Assembly: GCA_040756085.1 (NCBI GenBank)
Contig: JBFMAE010000328.1
Span: 1 to 15,642 of the forward strand
Length of the DNA stretch: 15,642 bases
Origin: JBFMAE01 sp040756085
Lineage (GTDB): Bacteria > Desulfobacterota > BSN033 > UBA1163
Reading direction: 5' to 3'
Positions 1-6,345 of the stretch are shown piece after piece; within the stretch, counting starts at the first letter, position 1, and the number at the start of each line of letters is the position of its first letter. A program made the translations under genes and the position numbers. The notes beneath the pieces were generated by a model, which was not told where the DNA came from, did not search any database, and saw only the letters and a program-made list of their open reading frames with translations.

Positions 1-284
1 CTTCAAGCCCGATCTTTGGAACCTCCAATGGCAAAAAAAGAGACGTCTTCTTAAAATTAAGCTAATATTGATCCAAGCAACTTGTTATTGGTCCGGTGCT
101 ATCACGTAACTTTCGAACAAGGTCAAATTTTAAATTTTGAATCATGAAATTACGTTGGAGAGATTGACCTGATGAAGAAGGGATTGCGGGATTGATTACG
201 GATAATGAACGAAGAATGATGAACAAGAGCCAAATGAAGATCACTGTTTAGGTTTAAGCAATGTCAAGTTAACCAGGCGGCAAA
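1..284. other. Gene-free left edge
   Basis: I find no convincing gene here. The only open frame of any length is a roughly 60-codon leftward one with no recognisable motif, no clear ribosome binding site and a low-complexity, Ser/Ile/Leu-rich translation. The AT-rich stretch near 122-140 resembles the kind of sequence found in intergenic palindromic repeats, but no second arm is visible. The segment is best read as decayed intergenic sequence or the remnant of a gene cut by the window edge. Confidence 0.4.
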
Positions 285-386
285 GATTTTAGGAAACGAG
301 TCAGGGAGTTGGCGGAGAGATTACCTGAGAGTGAACGGTTTCTTTTAATAGACAAGAATTTGCGTGCTGTTGATTTGATTGTCTGA
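285..386 (+). pseudogene. Small coding-like remnant, possibly four-helix-bundle (S23-like)
   Basis: An open stretch with no start codon and a stop at 384-386 reads FRKRVRELAERLPESERFLL followed by IDKNLRAVDLIV. The 'LPESERFLLID...RA' portion resembles the second helix region of four-helix-bundle (23S rRNA intervening-sequence type) proteins, where 'LP.EERF.L..Q..RAA' is common. It is bounded by stops in the same frame (taa at 270-272 and tga at 384-386) and lacks both ends of such a gene. The family link comes from pattern memory only and is weak; the reading as a decayed fragment is somewhat firmer. Confidence 0.25.
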
Positions 387-388
387 AT

Positions 389-574
389 ATGACAGAGGAT
401 TCAAATAAATTATTATTATTATTGGGTGTTGAACTTAGTAAATATCGGCACAAATTCGAAGCTTCACCGGAAGAAAGGGTAAGTTGTTTAGATTAAGTTT
501 TGGATGATGGTTATATTACAAATGAGCAATTTGGATATTATCTGTCATCCATTTCCTCCGAATTTTTCTTTTAA
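389..574 (+). pseudogene. Short ORF interrupted by one in-frame stop
   Basis: An ATG at 389 opens a frame of 35 codons ending LSKYRHKFEASPEERVSCLD, then a TAA at 494-496. The same frame then continues coding-like (VLDDGYITNEQFGYYL) to a stop at 572-574. The frame holding across the stop suggests a small gene of about 60 codons broken by a nonsense mutation. Its 3' end overlaps, convergently, the end of the cca-family gene (545). I do not recognise the product. It could instead be two unrelated short open stretches, since the codon run is short and no strong Shine-Dalgarno precedes the ATG. Confidence 0.25.
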
Positions 575-1987
575 AACCTTCAATGCCTCCTCCCTCGTAT
601 GAATCTCACCCTCCACTTGTTTCTCACGGATAAAGTTCAATATTTGGCCCACTCGTGGTCCTGAGGAATACCCCAGAGCCATTACATCATGGCCGTTGAT
701 GAAGGGAGGTGGATGGACGATCTCTTTCTCTTTGAATAGATCCAGGATATGGAGACAATGGTTCTCCACCACCTCATCGATCTGAATGGATAAGATTCCA
801 CGGCTCGCTTCCTTATCAGCCAGCGTGTGAAGAACGAGTAAAGGTAGTTCATCTCCTATCTGGTTGACCAGTCTTTTGAGCGCATTCTCTTTTGTCTCTC
901 GGGATAGGTTAAGGATCCTCATGTGATTCTGAATGAGGTGGAGGATTTTATTCTTCATAGGGTTGGAGAACCGGAGCCTTTCCATGATATGTTCCGCTGC
1001 ATGACATGAAAAAGATTCATGATGATAGAAATGAACCCTTCCATTCCCATTTTTTGAGTAGGTATCCTGTTTTCCGATGTCGTGGAAAAGGGTGGCGTAA
1101 TATAAAGAGAGCCAATCCTCTTGAGTGAGAGAGATCTTTTTTCCATTCAGAGCGATCCATTCAGAAGCCCATGATATTTTTTCAACCATGCAGAGGGTAT
1201 GCGATAGAACAAGGAGATGGTGGTGTTCGTTTTGGCCAAGGGCTTCCAACTTTGCCAATTCCGGCAGGAGAGTAAAGAGCAGACCTGACTCATACAGAGA
1301 GGTTATCCCGATGGCTGGCTGAGGGGAGAGAAGGATCCGATCCAGTTCCATCTTGATACGCTCCCCAGGTAGTTTCCTGACCTGTTCCTTCTTTTGGGTG
1401 ATTTCCTCCTTTAATGCTTTGTCTATGATAAAACCGTGGAGAATGCAAAGATAACGGATAGCCCTTAACATCCTCAAAGGGTCCTGATCGATGGAGTGGT
1501 TTGAGACAGTGCGGATCACTCTTTTTTCAATATCCTCCAGAGCTCCTTTCACCCAGTGGAAGGTTTCATCCCGGAGGGAGAAAGCAATTGCGTTGATCGT
1601 GAAGTCCCTTCTTTGAAGGTCCTCTTCGATCGTTTCTCCCTGGAAAGGAGCAAGATCAATGGATAGGTCGTTTTTGATGATTCTGTAAGTAAGGGTATCC
1701 CTCTCCTCTTTTCCTATTTTAAAGAAGCGAAACTGGAGGGTTTCCTCCATCATTGAGATGGACGAAGAGCTTTCTCTTGGCAGGTTTATGTCAAACCCCT
1801 TGCTGGCCGGCCGGCCGGCCCTGACCCGTGCGGGTTCTGGCCAGGCCGGTCGGTGTATTTCAAGGAATAGGTCCCGGATATACCCCCCGACCAAGAAAAG
1901 GGGGATATGTTTCTCCTTCGCCAGGTTCGATAGTTTAGAGAGGAGGGGATCCTCGAGAATCTTTTTTACTATTCCCTTCAAATCCAT
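545..1987 (-). CDS. cca: CCA-adding enzyme / poly(A) polymerase family protein with HD domain
   Basis: This 480-residue class II nucleotidyltransferase belongs to the family that adds CCA, CC, A or poly(A) to RNA 3' ends. Seen directly: the LVGGYIRD nucleotide-binding motif (about 32-39), RRDFTINAIAF (about 125-135), the DPLRMLRA nucleotide-selection region (about 168-175), and a C-terminal HD domain with LFHDIGK. ATG 1987 is preceded by GGAAG at a suitable distance. Two things are odd. Residues about 44-63 are encoded by a GC-rich palindrome that splits the usual short link between 'GG.(V/I)RDL' and the catalytic DxD. The DxD itself reads G-F-D-I-N, so only one of the two expected aspartates is present. 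CCA addition, A addition and polyadenylation cannot be told apart from sequence, and the enzyme might be impaired. The gene stands alone, with its own promoter candidate upstream. Confidence 0.85.
   Translation of the reverse strand: MDLKGIVKKILEDPLLSKLSNLAKEKHIPLFLVGGYIRDLFLEIHRPAWPEPARVRAGRPASKGFDINLPRESSSSISMMEETLQFRFFKIGKEERDTLTYRIIKNDLSIDLAPFQGETIEEDLQRRDFTINAIAFSLRDETFHWVKGALEDIEKRVIRTVSNHSIDQDPLRMLRAIRYLCILHGFIIDKALKEEITQKKEQVRKLPGERIKMELDRILLSPQPAIGITSLYESGLLFTLLPELAKLEALGQNEHHHLLVLSHTLCMVEKISWASEWIALNGKKISLTQEDWLSLYYATLFHDIGKQDTYSKNGNGRVHFYHHESFSCHAAEHIMERLRFSNPMKNKILHLIQNHMRILNLSRETKENALKRLVNQIGDELPLLVLHTLADKEASRGILSIQIDEVVENHCLHILDLFKEKEIVHPPPFINGHDVMALGYSSGPRVGQILNFIREKQVEGEIHTREEALKVLKEKFGGNG
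1799..1852. repeat. GC-rich palindromic element inside the cca-family gene
   Basis: This block is very GC-rich against its surroundings and forms an imperfect hairpin. The arms are GGCCGGCC...GACCCG and CGGGTTC...GGCCAGGCC, closed at ACCCG-tg-CGGGT, with further GGCC/GGCC pairing outside. It is read in frame on the minus strand as about 18-20 residues rich in Arg, Pro and Ala (EIHRPAWPEPARVRAGRPAS). Family members usually have only a few residues (such as LGR.S) at this point. That length difference is the main reason to call it an insertion. Confidence 0.65.
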
Positions 1988-2038
1988 CTTTCACTTCCAT
2001 TGATAAACTTCTTTTTTTATGGTAGGTTTGCTATCAAA

Positions 2039-2068
2039 AGCATAGTCGATTAAGCGGAGCCTTGTCAA
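2039..2068 (-). promoter_or_regulatory. Candidate sigma-70 promoter of the cca-family gene
   Basis: On the minus strand there is a perfect TTGACA (2063-2068) and, after 18 bases, TATGCT (2039-2044), which matches four of six -10 positions. Transcription would begin near 2032 and leave a leader of about 45 bases before ATG 1987. The position fits the only leftward gene here. Confidence 0.5.
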
Positions 2069-2147
2069 TCGGATCTAAATCTAAAGGGGCCAAGGGGCTT
2101 AGGATTCAAGTGATTTAGCGAAATGATAAAAACTACAACCCATGACA

Positions 2148-2166
2148 CCTGCCTGCTGCAGGCAGG
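2148..2166. repeat. Short palindrome CCTGCCTGC-T-GCAGGCAGG
   Basis: A perfect 9-bp inverted repeat around a single T. Closely related sequences occur at 9374-9392 and 9491-9510, inside the gatC-gatA element. This indicates a dispersed small GC-rich palindrome family in this genome. Confidence 0.65.
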
Positions 2167-2276
2167 CTCGAATCCTTGAACCCTTTATCCGCCTTCGCAG
2201 AAGACCACGGGTTTTACACGTGGATGAATGTGGTTAAGAATGCTATGGCGGATGTCGCCGAGGCACTTGGCGGATA

Positions 2277-2304
2277 ACCCGCCGAAGCCTTGGCGTAGGC
2301 GGGT
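2277..2304. repeat. Inverted repeat ACCCGCC / GGCGGGT
   Basis: A 7-bp stem encloses a GCC-TT-GGC core ('gaagccttggcg'). The outer pair TTATCCGCC (2185-2193) and GGCGGATAA (2269-2277) sits just to its left. The pattern resembles 'CCGCC..AAG..GGCGG' intergenic repeats common in uncultivated bacterial genomes, which I recall but cannot check here. Confidence 0.5.
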
Positions 2305-2310
2305 ATTTTA

Positions 2311-2346
2311 ATGGAGGTACCACGGGCTTTGCCCGTGGGGCTCCAT
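2311..2346. repeat. Long hairpin directly upstream of dgt
   Basis: ATGGAG (2311-2316) pairs with CTCCAT (2341-2346). Inside, CCACGGGC (2320-2327) pairs with GCCCGTGG (2331-2338) around a TTT loop. The structure ends about 10 bases before the likely dgt Shine-Dalgarno. It could act as an RNA hairpin in the dgt leader, or be one more member of the palindromic repeats in this gap. There is no T-tract on its plus-strand 3' side, so an intrinsic terminator is unlikely. Confidence 0.6.
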
Positions 2347-2366
2347 TGGAAGAAAGGTGGGAGTGG

Positions 2367-3413
2367 ATGAGCAAGACAGTCAGGGAAGAATTGGAGGAAC
2401 GGGAGAAGTTAATTTTTTCTCCTTTTGCGACATTGAGTTCAAAGACAAAAGGACGCCAATTCCCTGAGGAGGAATGTCCACTCAGGCCAGCCTTTCAGCA
2501 CGATCGGGATAAGATCATTCATTCTAAGTCGTTTAGAAGATTGAAGCATAAGACCCAGGTCTTCCTCTCTCCGGCAGGCGACCATTACCGGACCCGATTG
2601 ACTCATACCCTTGAGGTTTCTCAGATCGCACGAACCATCTCAAAGGCCCTCCACCTCAATGAGGATCTGACAGAGGCCATTTCGCTCGGCCACGACCTGG
2701 GGCATACTCCATTCGGACATGCAGGCGAAGATATACTCAACGAGATCGTGCCAGGAGGATTTAACCATGCCGAACAGAGCCTGAGAGTGGTTGACCTTTT
2801 GGAAAAGGATGGAAAGGGATTAAATCTCACTGTTGAAGTGAGGGATGGTATTCTGAAACACTCGAAAGGGAAGGGGACGATCCTCTGCGAAGAACCTTCC
2901 GAAATGGCCTTGACGCTCGAAGGACAGGTCGTCCGGATCGCTGATATCATCGCTTACATCAACCACGATATCGATGATGCGATTCGGGGAGGGGTAATTT
3001 CACAGAGCGATATCCCCAGGGATTGCCTGAAACATTTGGGCGATACCCATTCTCAGCGGATCAACACAATGGTCAACGACATCATCTCGCAGACCCTGCG
3101 GTTCGGCAGTGGAAAGCTTTCTATTACAAAAGGGACGATCTCCGCGATTTGGGATCTCAGGGAATTTCTATGGGACCGCGTTTATGAAAACGAAACCGTC
3201 CATAACGATTTTCACAAGGCGGAAAAGATTTTAAAGGAGCTCTATCAATATCTTATGGACCACCCCCAATATTTTTTTACATTGATCGAGAGAGAGAGCC
3301 TCTACGACTCCTTGGAGCGATGTATCTGTGACTTTCTGGCCGGTATGACAGACCGCTATGCCTTCAACCTTTATGAAAAACTTTTCCTCCCCCTTCCATG
3401 GGTAATTCTATGA
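2367..3413 (+). CDS. dgt: dGTP triphosphohydrolase-like protein (HD superfamily)
   Basis: This is a cytosolic dNTP triphosphohydrolase that splits dGTP or other dNTPs into deoxynucleoside and triphosphate, limiting dNTP pools. The 348-residue sequence matches the bacterial Dgt type-2 pattern: IIHSKSFRRLKHKTQVF (about 50-66), HYRTRLTHTLEV with H80, GHDLGHTPFGHAGE with H109-D110, and ADIIAYINHDIDDAI with D193. These give the H...HD...D metal set. I chose ATG 2367 because GGTGGGAG lies just before it and the sequence then begins as relatives do (VREELEEREK). A TTG at 2346 in the same frame falls inside a hairpin and would add seven unlikely residues. The end overlaps the start of the next gene, so the two are probably co-translated. 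Substrate preference among dNTPs cannot be read from sequence. Confidence 0.93.
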   Translation: MSKTVREELEEREKLIFSPFATLSSKTKGRQFPEEECPLRPAFQHDRDKIIHSKSFRRLKHKTQVFLSPAGDHYRTRLTHTLEVSQIARTISKALHLNEDLTEAISLGHDLGHTPFGHAGEDILNEIVPGGFNHAEQSLRVVDLLEKDGKGLNLTVEVRDGILKHSKGKGTILCEEPSEMALTLEGQVVRIADIIAYINHDIDDAIRGGVISQSDIPRDCLKHLGDTHSQRINTMVNDIISQTLRFGSGKLSITKGTISAIWDLREFLWDRVYENETVHNDFHKAEKILKELYQYLMDHPQYFFTLIERESLYDSLERCICDFLAGMTDRYAFNLYEKLFLPLPWVIL

Positions 3414-4771
3414 AGTTAAAGGATCGGAAGATCAAATCAACCCTCCGAGGTTCAAAGAAAAAAACGATCCGGGTGATCATCCTCGGGGCTGGAGGAAGGG
3501 ATTTTCATAATTTCAACACGTTTTTCAGGGATTGTCCTTCCTATGAGGTCATAGCGTTCACGGCCACCCAGATTCCCTTCATCGCCAATAGAATATATCC
3601 TCCAGAGCTTGCCGGAGCAAATTACCCTGAGGGTATCCCCATTTACTCCGAAGAGGAACTTCCCCGACTCCTCTCCGAGCACCATGTCGATCAGGTAGTC
3701 TTTTCCTATAGCGATGTCTCCTATCAGGAATTAATGGATAAGGCCTCTCTCGTCCTTTCAAAAGGGCAGGATTTTATTCTCCTTGGACCAGGAGAAACCA
3801 TGATCGAAAGTGAAATCCCCGTCATTTCCGTCTGTGCCGTCAGGACGGGTTGTGGAAAGTCGGTGATTACCCGGAAGATAGCCTCCCTTTTAAAGAAGAA
3901 AGGTCTCAAGGCTTCGGTGATCCGGCACCCGATGGCCTACTGCACCTTTGAACCTGTCGTCCGATTTTCTGAAATGGGGGATGTGGACGAGAAGGCTTGC
4001 ACCATTGAAGAGAAAGAAGAATTCGAACCTCTCGTTGAGATGGGGATTACGGTCTATGCAGGCGTGGATTATGAAAAAGTGTTGAGGGTGGCAGAGGAAG
4101 AGTCCGGGGTGATCATCTGGGATGGAGGGAATAATGACTTTCCTTTCATCAAGCCGGACTGGGAAATAGTCCTTTTAGATGCCCTGAGACCCGGCCATGA
4201 AAAGCTTTATTATCCCGGAGAAGTGAATTTGAGAAGAGCTGACCTCCTCATCATCACAAAGGTAAATGAAGGAAACGAGGAATCCTTAAAAAAAATTAAG
4301 AACAACATTTCCCTATCGAATCCAGGGGCGAGGGTGATGGAAGCTTCTTCTGTCACCCAGTTGGACCATCCGGAAAGGGTAGAGGACAGAAGGGTATTGG
4401 TCATTGAGGATGGGCCGACCATCACCCATGGAGGTATGCCTTATGGGGCAGGAGCCTCTGCTTCCATAAGGCTGGCCAGGGAATTGATCGATCCAAGACC
4501 CTATGCAGTGGGTTCACTCAAAGAGGTCTATGAGAAGTATCCACACATCAGCCATGTGCTCCCGGCCATGGGTTACTCAGAGAATCAGATGAAAGACCTT
4601 GAAGAGACCATCCGCCGGTCGGCGGCCGATGCTGTTGTTATCGCCACTCCCATGGATTTGAGAAGAAGGATCAACATCGATCTCCCAATAGCCAGGGTCA
4701 AATATGATTTCGATATCGATCTCCATCCTCTCATCGAATTGCTGGTGGATAAAAAACTGCGATTTTCTTGA
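3410..4771 (+). CDS. COG2403-type P-loop protein (cyclic 2,3-diphosphoglycerate synthetase-like)
   Basis: This 453-residue cytosolic protein has an N-terminal Rossmann-like segment (IRVIILGAGGRDFHNFN, about 20-36). A variant P-loop AVRTGCGKS follows at about 143-151. A GGNNDFPFI / ALRPGHEKLYYPGE region comes next, and the C-terminal half has ATPMDLRRRINIDLPIARV. The order and length match COG2403 proteins, once called predicted GTPases. The founding characterised member is the archaeal cyclic 2,3-diphosphoglycerate synthetase. Whether bacterial members make that osmolyte is not established by this sequence. ATG 3410 overlaps the dgt stop (ATGA); ATG 3398 is an in-frame alternative with a 16-base overlap. 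Neither has a clear Shine-Dalgarno, so translation is probably coupled to dgt. Family placement is firm; function is open. Confidence 0.8.
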   Translation: MKLKDRKIKSTLRGSKKKTIRVIILGAGGRDFHNFNTFFRDCPSYEVIAFTATQIPFIANRIYPPELAGANYPEGIPIYSEEELPRLLSEHHVDQVVFSYSDVSYQELMDKASLVLSKGQDFILLGPGETMIESEIPVISVCAVRTGCGKSVITRKIASLLKKKGLKASVIRHPMAYCTFEPVVRFSEMGDVDEKACTIEEKEEFEPLVEMGITVYAGVDYEKVLRVAEEESGVIIWDGGNNDFPFIKPDWEIVLLDALRPGHEKLYYPGEVNLRRADLLIITKVNEGNEESLKKIKNNISLSNPGARVMEASSVTQLDHPERVEDRRVLVIEDGPTITHGGMPYGAGASASIRLARELIDPRPYAVGSLKEVYEKYPHISHVLPAMGYSENQMKDLEETIRRSAADAVVIATPMDLRRRINIDLPIARVKYDFDIDLHPLIELLVDKKLRFS

Positions 4772-4796
4772 CATTACAAATTCCTTGTGATAAAAA
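4768..4796 (+). promoter_or_regulatory. Extended -10 sigma-70 promoter for the receiver-valS-gatCA block
   Basis: A perfect TTGACA (4768-4773) overlaps the stop codon of the preceding gene. Seventeen bases later comes TAAAAA (4791-4796), preceded by TGA, which gives an extended -10 TGn. Transcription would begin near 4803, leaving a leader of about 54 bases before ATG 4857. Confidence 0.6.
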
Positions 4797-4856
4797 TCTT
4801 TAAGTTATAAGTAATGCCCTGAAGATTTCCTCCAACCTCTAAAAGGAGAACCGAAA

Positions 4857-6326
4857 ATGGCAAAAGAGATTCTCATCGCCGATTCGGACAAGGCCGACCA
4901 GAGGGACTTCCAAAAAATTTTTGAAACGACGGATTATCGCCTCGTCTTTTCTGAGAATGGTGAGGATGCCCTTCTGCGGATAAAACTTTTCAAACCGGAC
5001 TTAATCATTGCGAGGTTGGATCTCGGTGAACAGAGCGGTTTGGAACTGTGTGAGGCTATTAAGACTAACCCAGAATTTAAACATATTCCCTTCATCCTCC
5101 TTTCCAATATTTTTGAGGAGATCTCAGAGCGGGACCGGAAACGCGTCCGGGCCGATGGGATCATTTCGAAACCTCTCCAAGAGGATGTAGTTCTAAATTT
5201 GGTGGAACAACTGATGGAAGAGGAGACGATTAGAACGAGAGAGGAGGTGATTTCTGAAAGAGAGAGAGAATGGAAATCTTTTGCAGATATCCGAGAAGCT
5301 TCCTCCGGAAAAAAAGAGGAGTTTTTGTTGGACGAGTTTGGAGAGAACGAAGAGGAAGAGATCATCGATTTGGTAGATGTGGTGGAGGAGCCGGAGCAGA
5401 GGATGAGTATCAATGATTTCATCGCCTCGGCGAAAGAAGAACCCTTCGGAGAGATTACACCCTTAGAATTTTGGGAGAAACTGGAGGAGGAAAAACCACC
5501 CAAAGAAGAGTTTGTCCTCACCCCCGAGGAGAAAGGGGTGGAGCTTGAGAGGATGGAACTTCAGTTGGAGAAGGAGGCGGCACCTAAAGAGGTCACCCCC
5601 GAGGAGGAACTTTTTGAAAAGATTGAACTGGAGGAGATCCTCGAAAAGGTGGAACAATTGAAGCCTTCGATTGAGAGGGAGTGGCCTTCGGAAAAAGAGG
5701 TAAGGTTTTTAGAAGAGAAAATACCGGCGGAGGAGAGGCCTACCGAAAAATATTTTGGACTTGAAGAGTTCGAAGCTGCTCTTCAGAAGGAGGTAAAGGC
5801 CAAGCCTTTGGAGGAAGAACTCCAGCCATTCCCTTTTGAGGAACTAAAGGCAGAAGTTCCAAAAGAGGCTACGCCCGTGGAGATGCCAGTGGAGGAAGAG
5901 AAGCTGGAAGAACTGGCCGAAGAGGAGTTTCCGGAAGAACTCTTAGCGGAAGTGGTCAGGGAGGAAGAGATCAGCTTCATCGAGGAGCCCGAAGAGATAA
6001 GACCTCAGGAGGGAAAACCCCAGGAAGCCATTCCCGAAGAGATAAGTGTCGAAGAGCTCGAAGAGATAGAAGTCCCAAGAGTTGAGGAGGAGAGGGTCAG
6101 TCCGTTTTTGAGGACGGTGGATAGACAGATGGAAGAGGTCATCGCAAAGGGAATTCGGGAGATGATGGAGCAGATCGTTACAAAACTTGTGCCGGAGATG
6201 ACTCAGAATATCGTCGGTCTAACCCTTGAACGGATTGAGAAGATGGTAAGAGAGATCGTTCCGGATTTGGCAGAGAAGGCGATTCAGGAAGAGATCAAAC
6301 GGCTTCAGAAGGGAGAGAAGGATTAA
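4857..6326 (+). CDS. Degenerate receiver-domain protein with acidic linker and PopZ-like C-terminal helices
   Basis: This 489-residue protein has three parts. Residues 1-120 are a CheY-like receiver fold with the acidic pair (D9, D11), S83 and K105 in place. The phosphoacceptor position is Arg53 (agg, 5013-5015) in 'PDLIIARLDLGEQSG', so ordinary phosphorylation is not expected. Residues about 122-410 are a low-complexity linker very rich in Glu with Pro, Lys and Leu, probably disordered. Residues about 415-489 are predicted amphipathic helices in two similar units, IREMMEQIVTKLVPEM and IEKMVREIVPDLAEKAIQEE. The last resembles the C-terminal assembly helices of PopZ (pattern 'P.(L/I)(A/V)E..I..EI.R(L/I)'). 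There is no DNA-binding or output enzyme domain. The start has GGAG 8 bases upstream. valS begins 20 bases downstream, indicating co-transcription. A polar scaffold or adaptor role is inference. Confidence 0.75.
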   Translation: MAKEILIADSDKADQRDFQKIFETTDYRLVFSENGEDALLRIKLFKPDLIIARLDLGEQSGLELCEAIKTNPEFKHIPFILLSNIFEEISERDRKRVRADGIISKPLQEDVVLNLVEQLMEEETIRTREEVISEREREWKSFADIREASSGKKEEFLLDEFGENEEEEIIDLVDVVEEPEQRMSINDFIASAKEEPFGEITPLEFWEKLEEEKPPKEEFVLTPEEKGVELERMELQLEKEAAPKEVTPEEELFEKIELEEILEKVEQLKPSIEREWPSEKEVRFLEEKIPAEERPTEKYFGLEEFEAALQKEVKAKPLEEELQPFPFEELKAEVPKEATPVEMPVEEEKLEELAEEEFPEELLAEVVREEEISFIEEPEEIRPQEGKPQEAIPEEISVEELEEIEVPRVEEERVSPFLRTVDRQMEEVIAKGIREMMEQIVTKLVPEMTQNIVGLTLERIEKMVREIVPDLAEKAIQEEIKRLQKGEKD

Positions 6327-6345
6327 GGAGGAAAAAATTGCAACG

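Larger units (their letters stand above)
1988..2366. other. Palindrome-dense intergenic region between the cca-family gene and dgt
   Basis: No gene is visible in this divergent gap. It contains the cca-side promoter and then a series of palindromic sequences. GGATTCAAG (2102-2110) faces CGAATCCTTGAAC (2169-2181), with a 19-bp hairpin between them. TTATCCGCC (2185-2193) faces GGCGGATAA (2269-2277). ACCCGCC/GGCGGGT lies at about 2277-2304, and a long hairpin at 2311-2346. I did not find a convincing sigma-70 promoter for dgt here; the repeats may have displaced it or may themselves carry it. Confidence 0.6.

Noticed and set aside
60..76. GCTAATATTGAT shared with the valS-gatC junction (about 9011-9022)
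   Set aside because: A 12-base match is expected by chance several times in a window this size and the flanks do not match.
4934..5980. Long open frames on the minus strand opposite the Glu-rich gene (Ser-rich translations)
   Set aside because: They mirror GAA/GAG-rich codons of the real gene (giving TTC/CTC and TCT/TCC), have no ribosome binding site and no family likeness.
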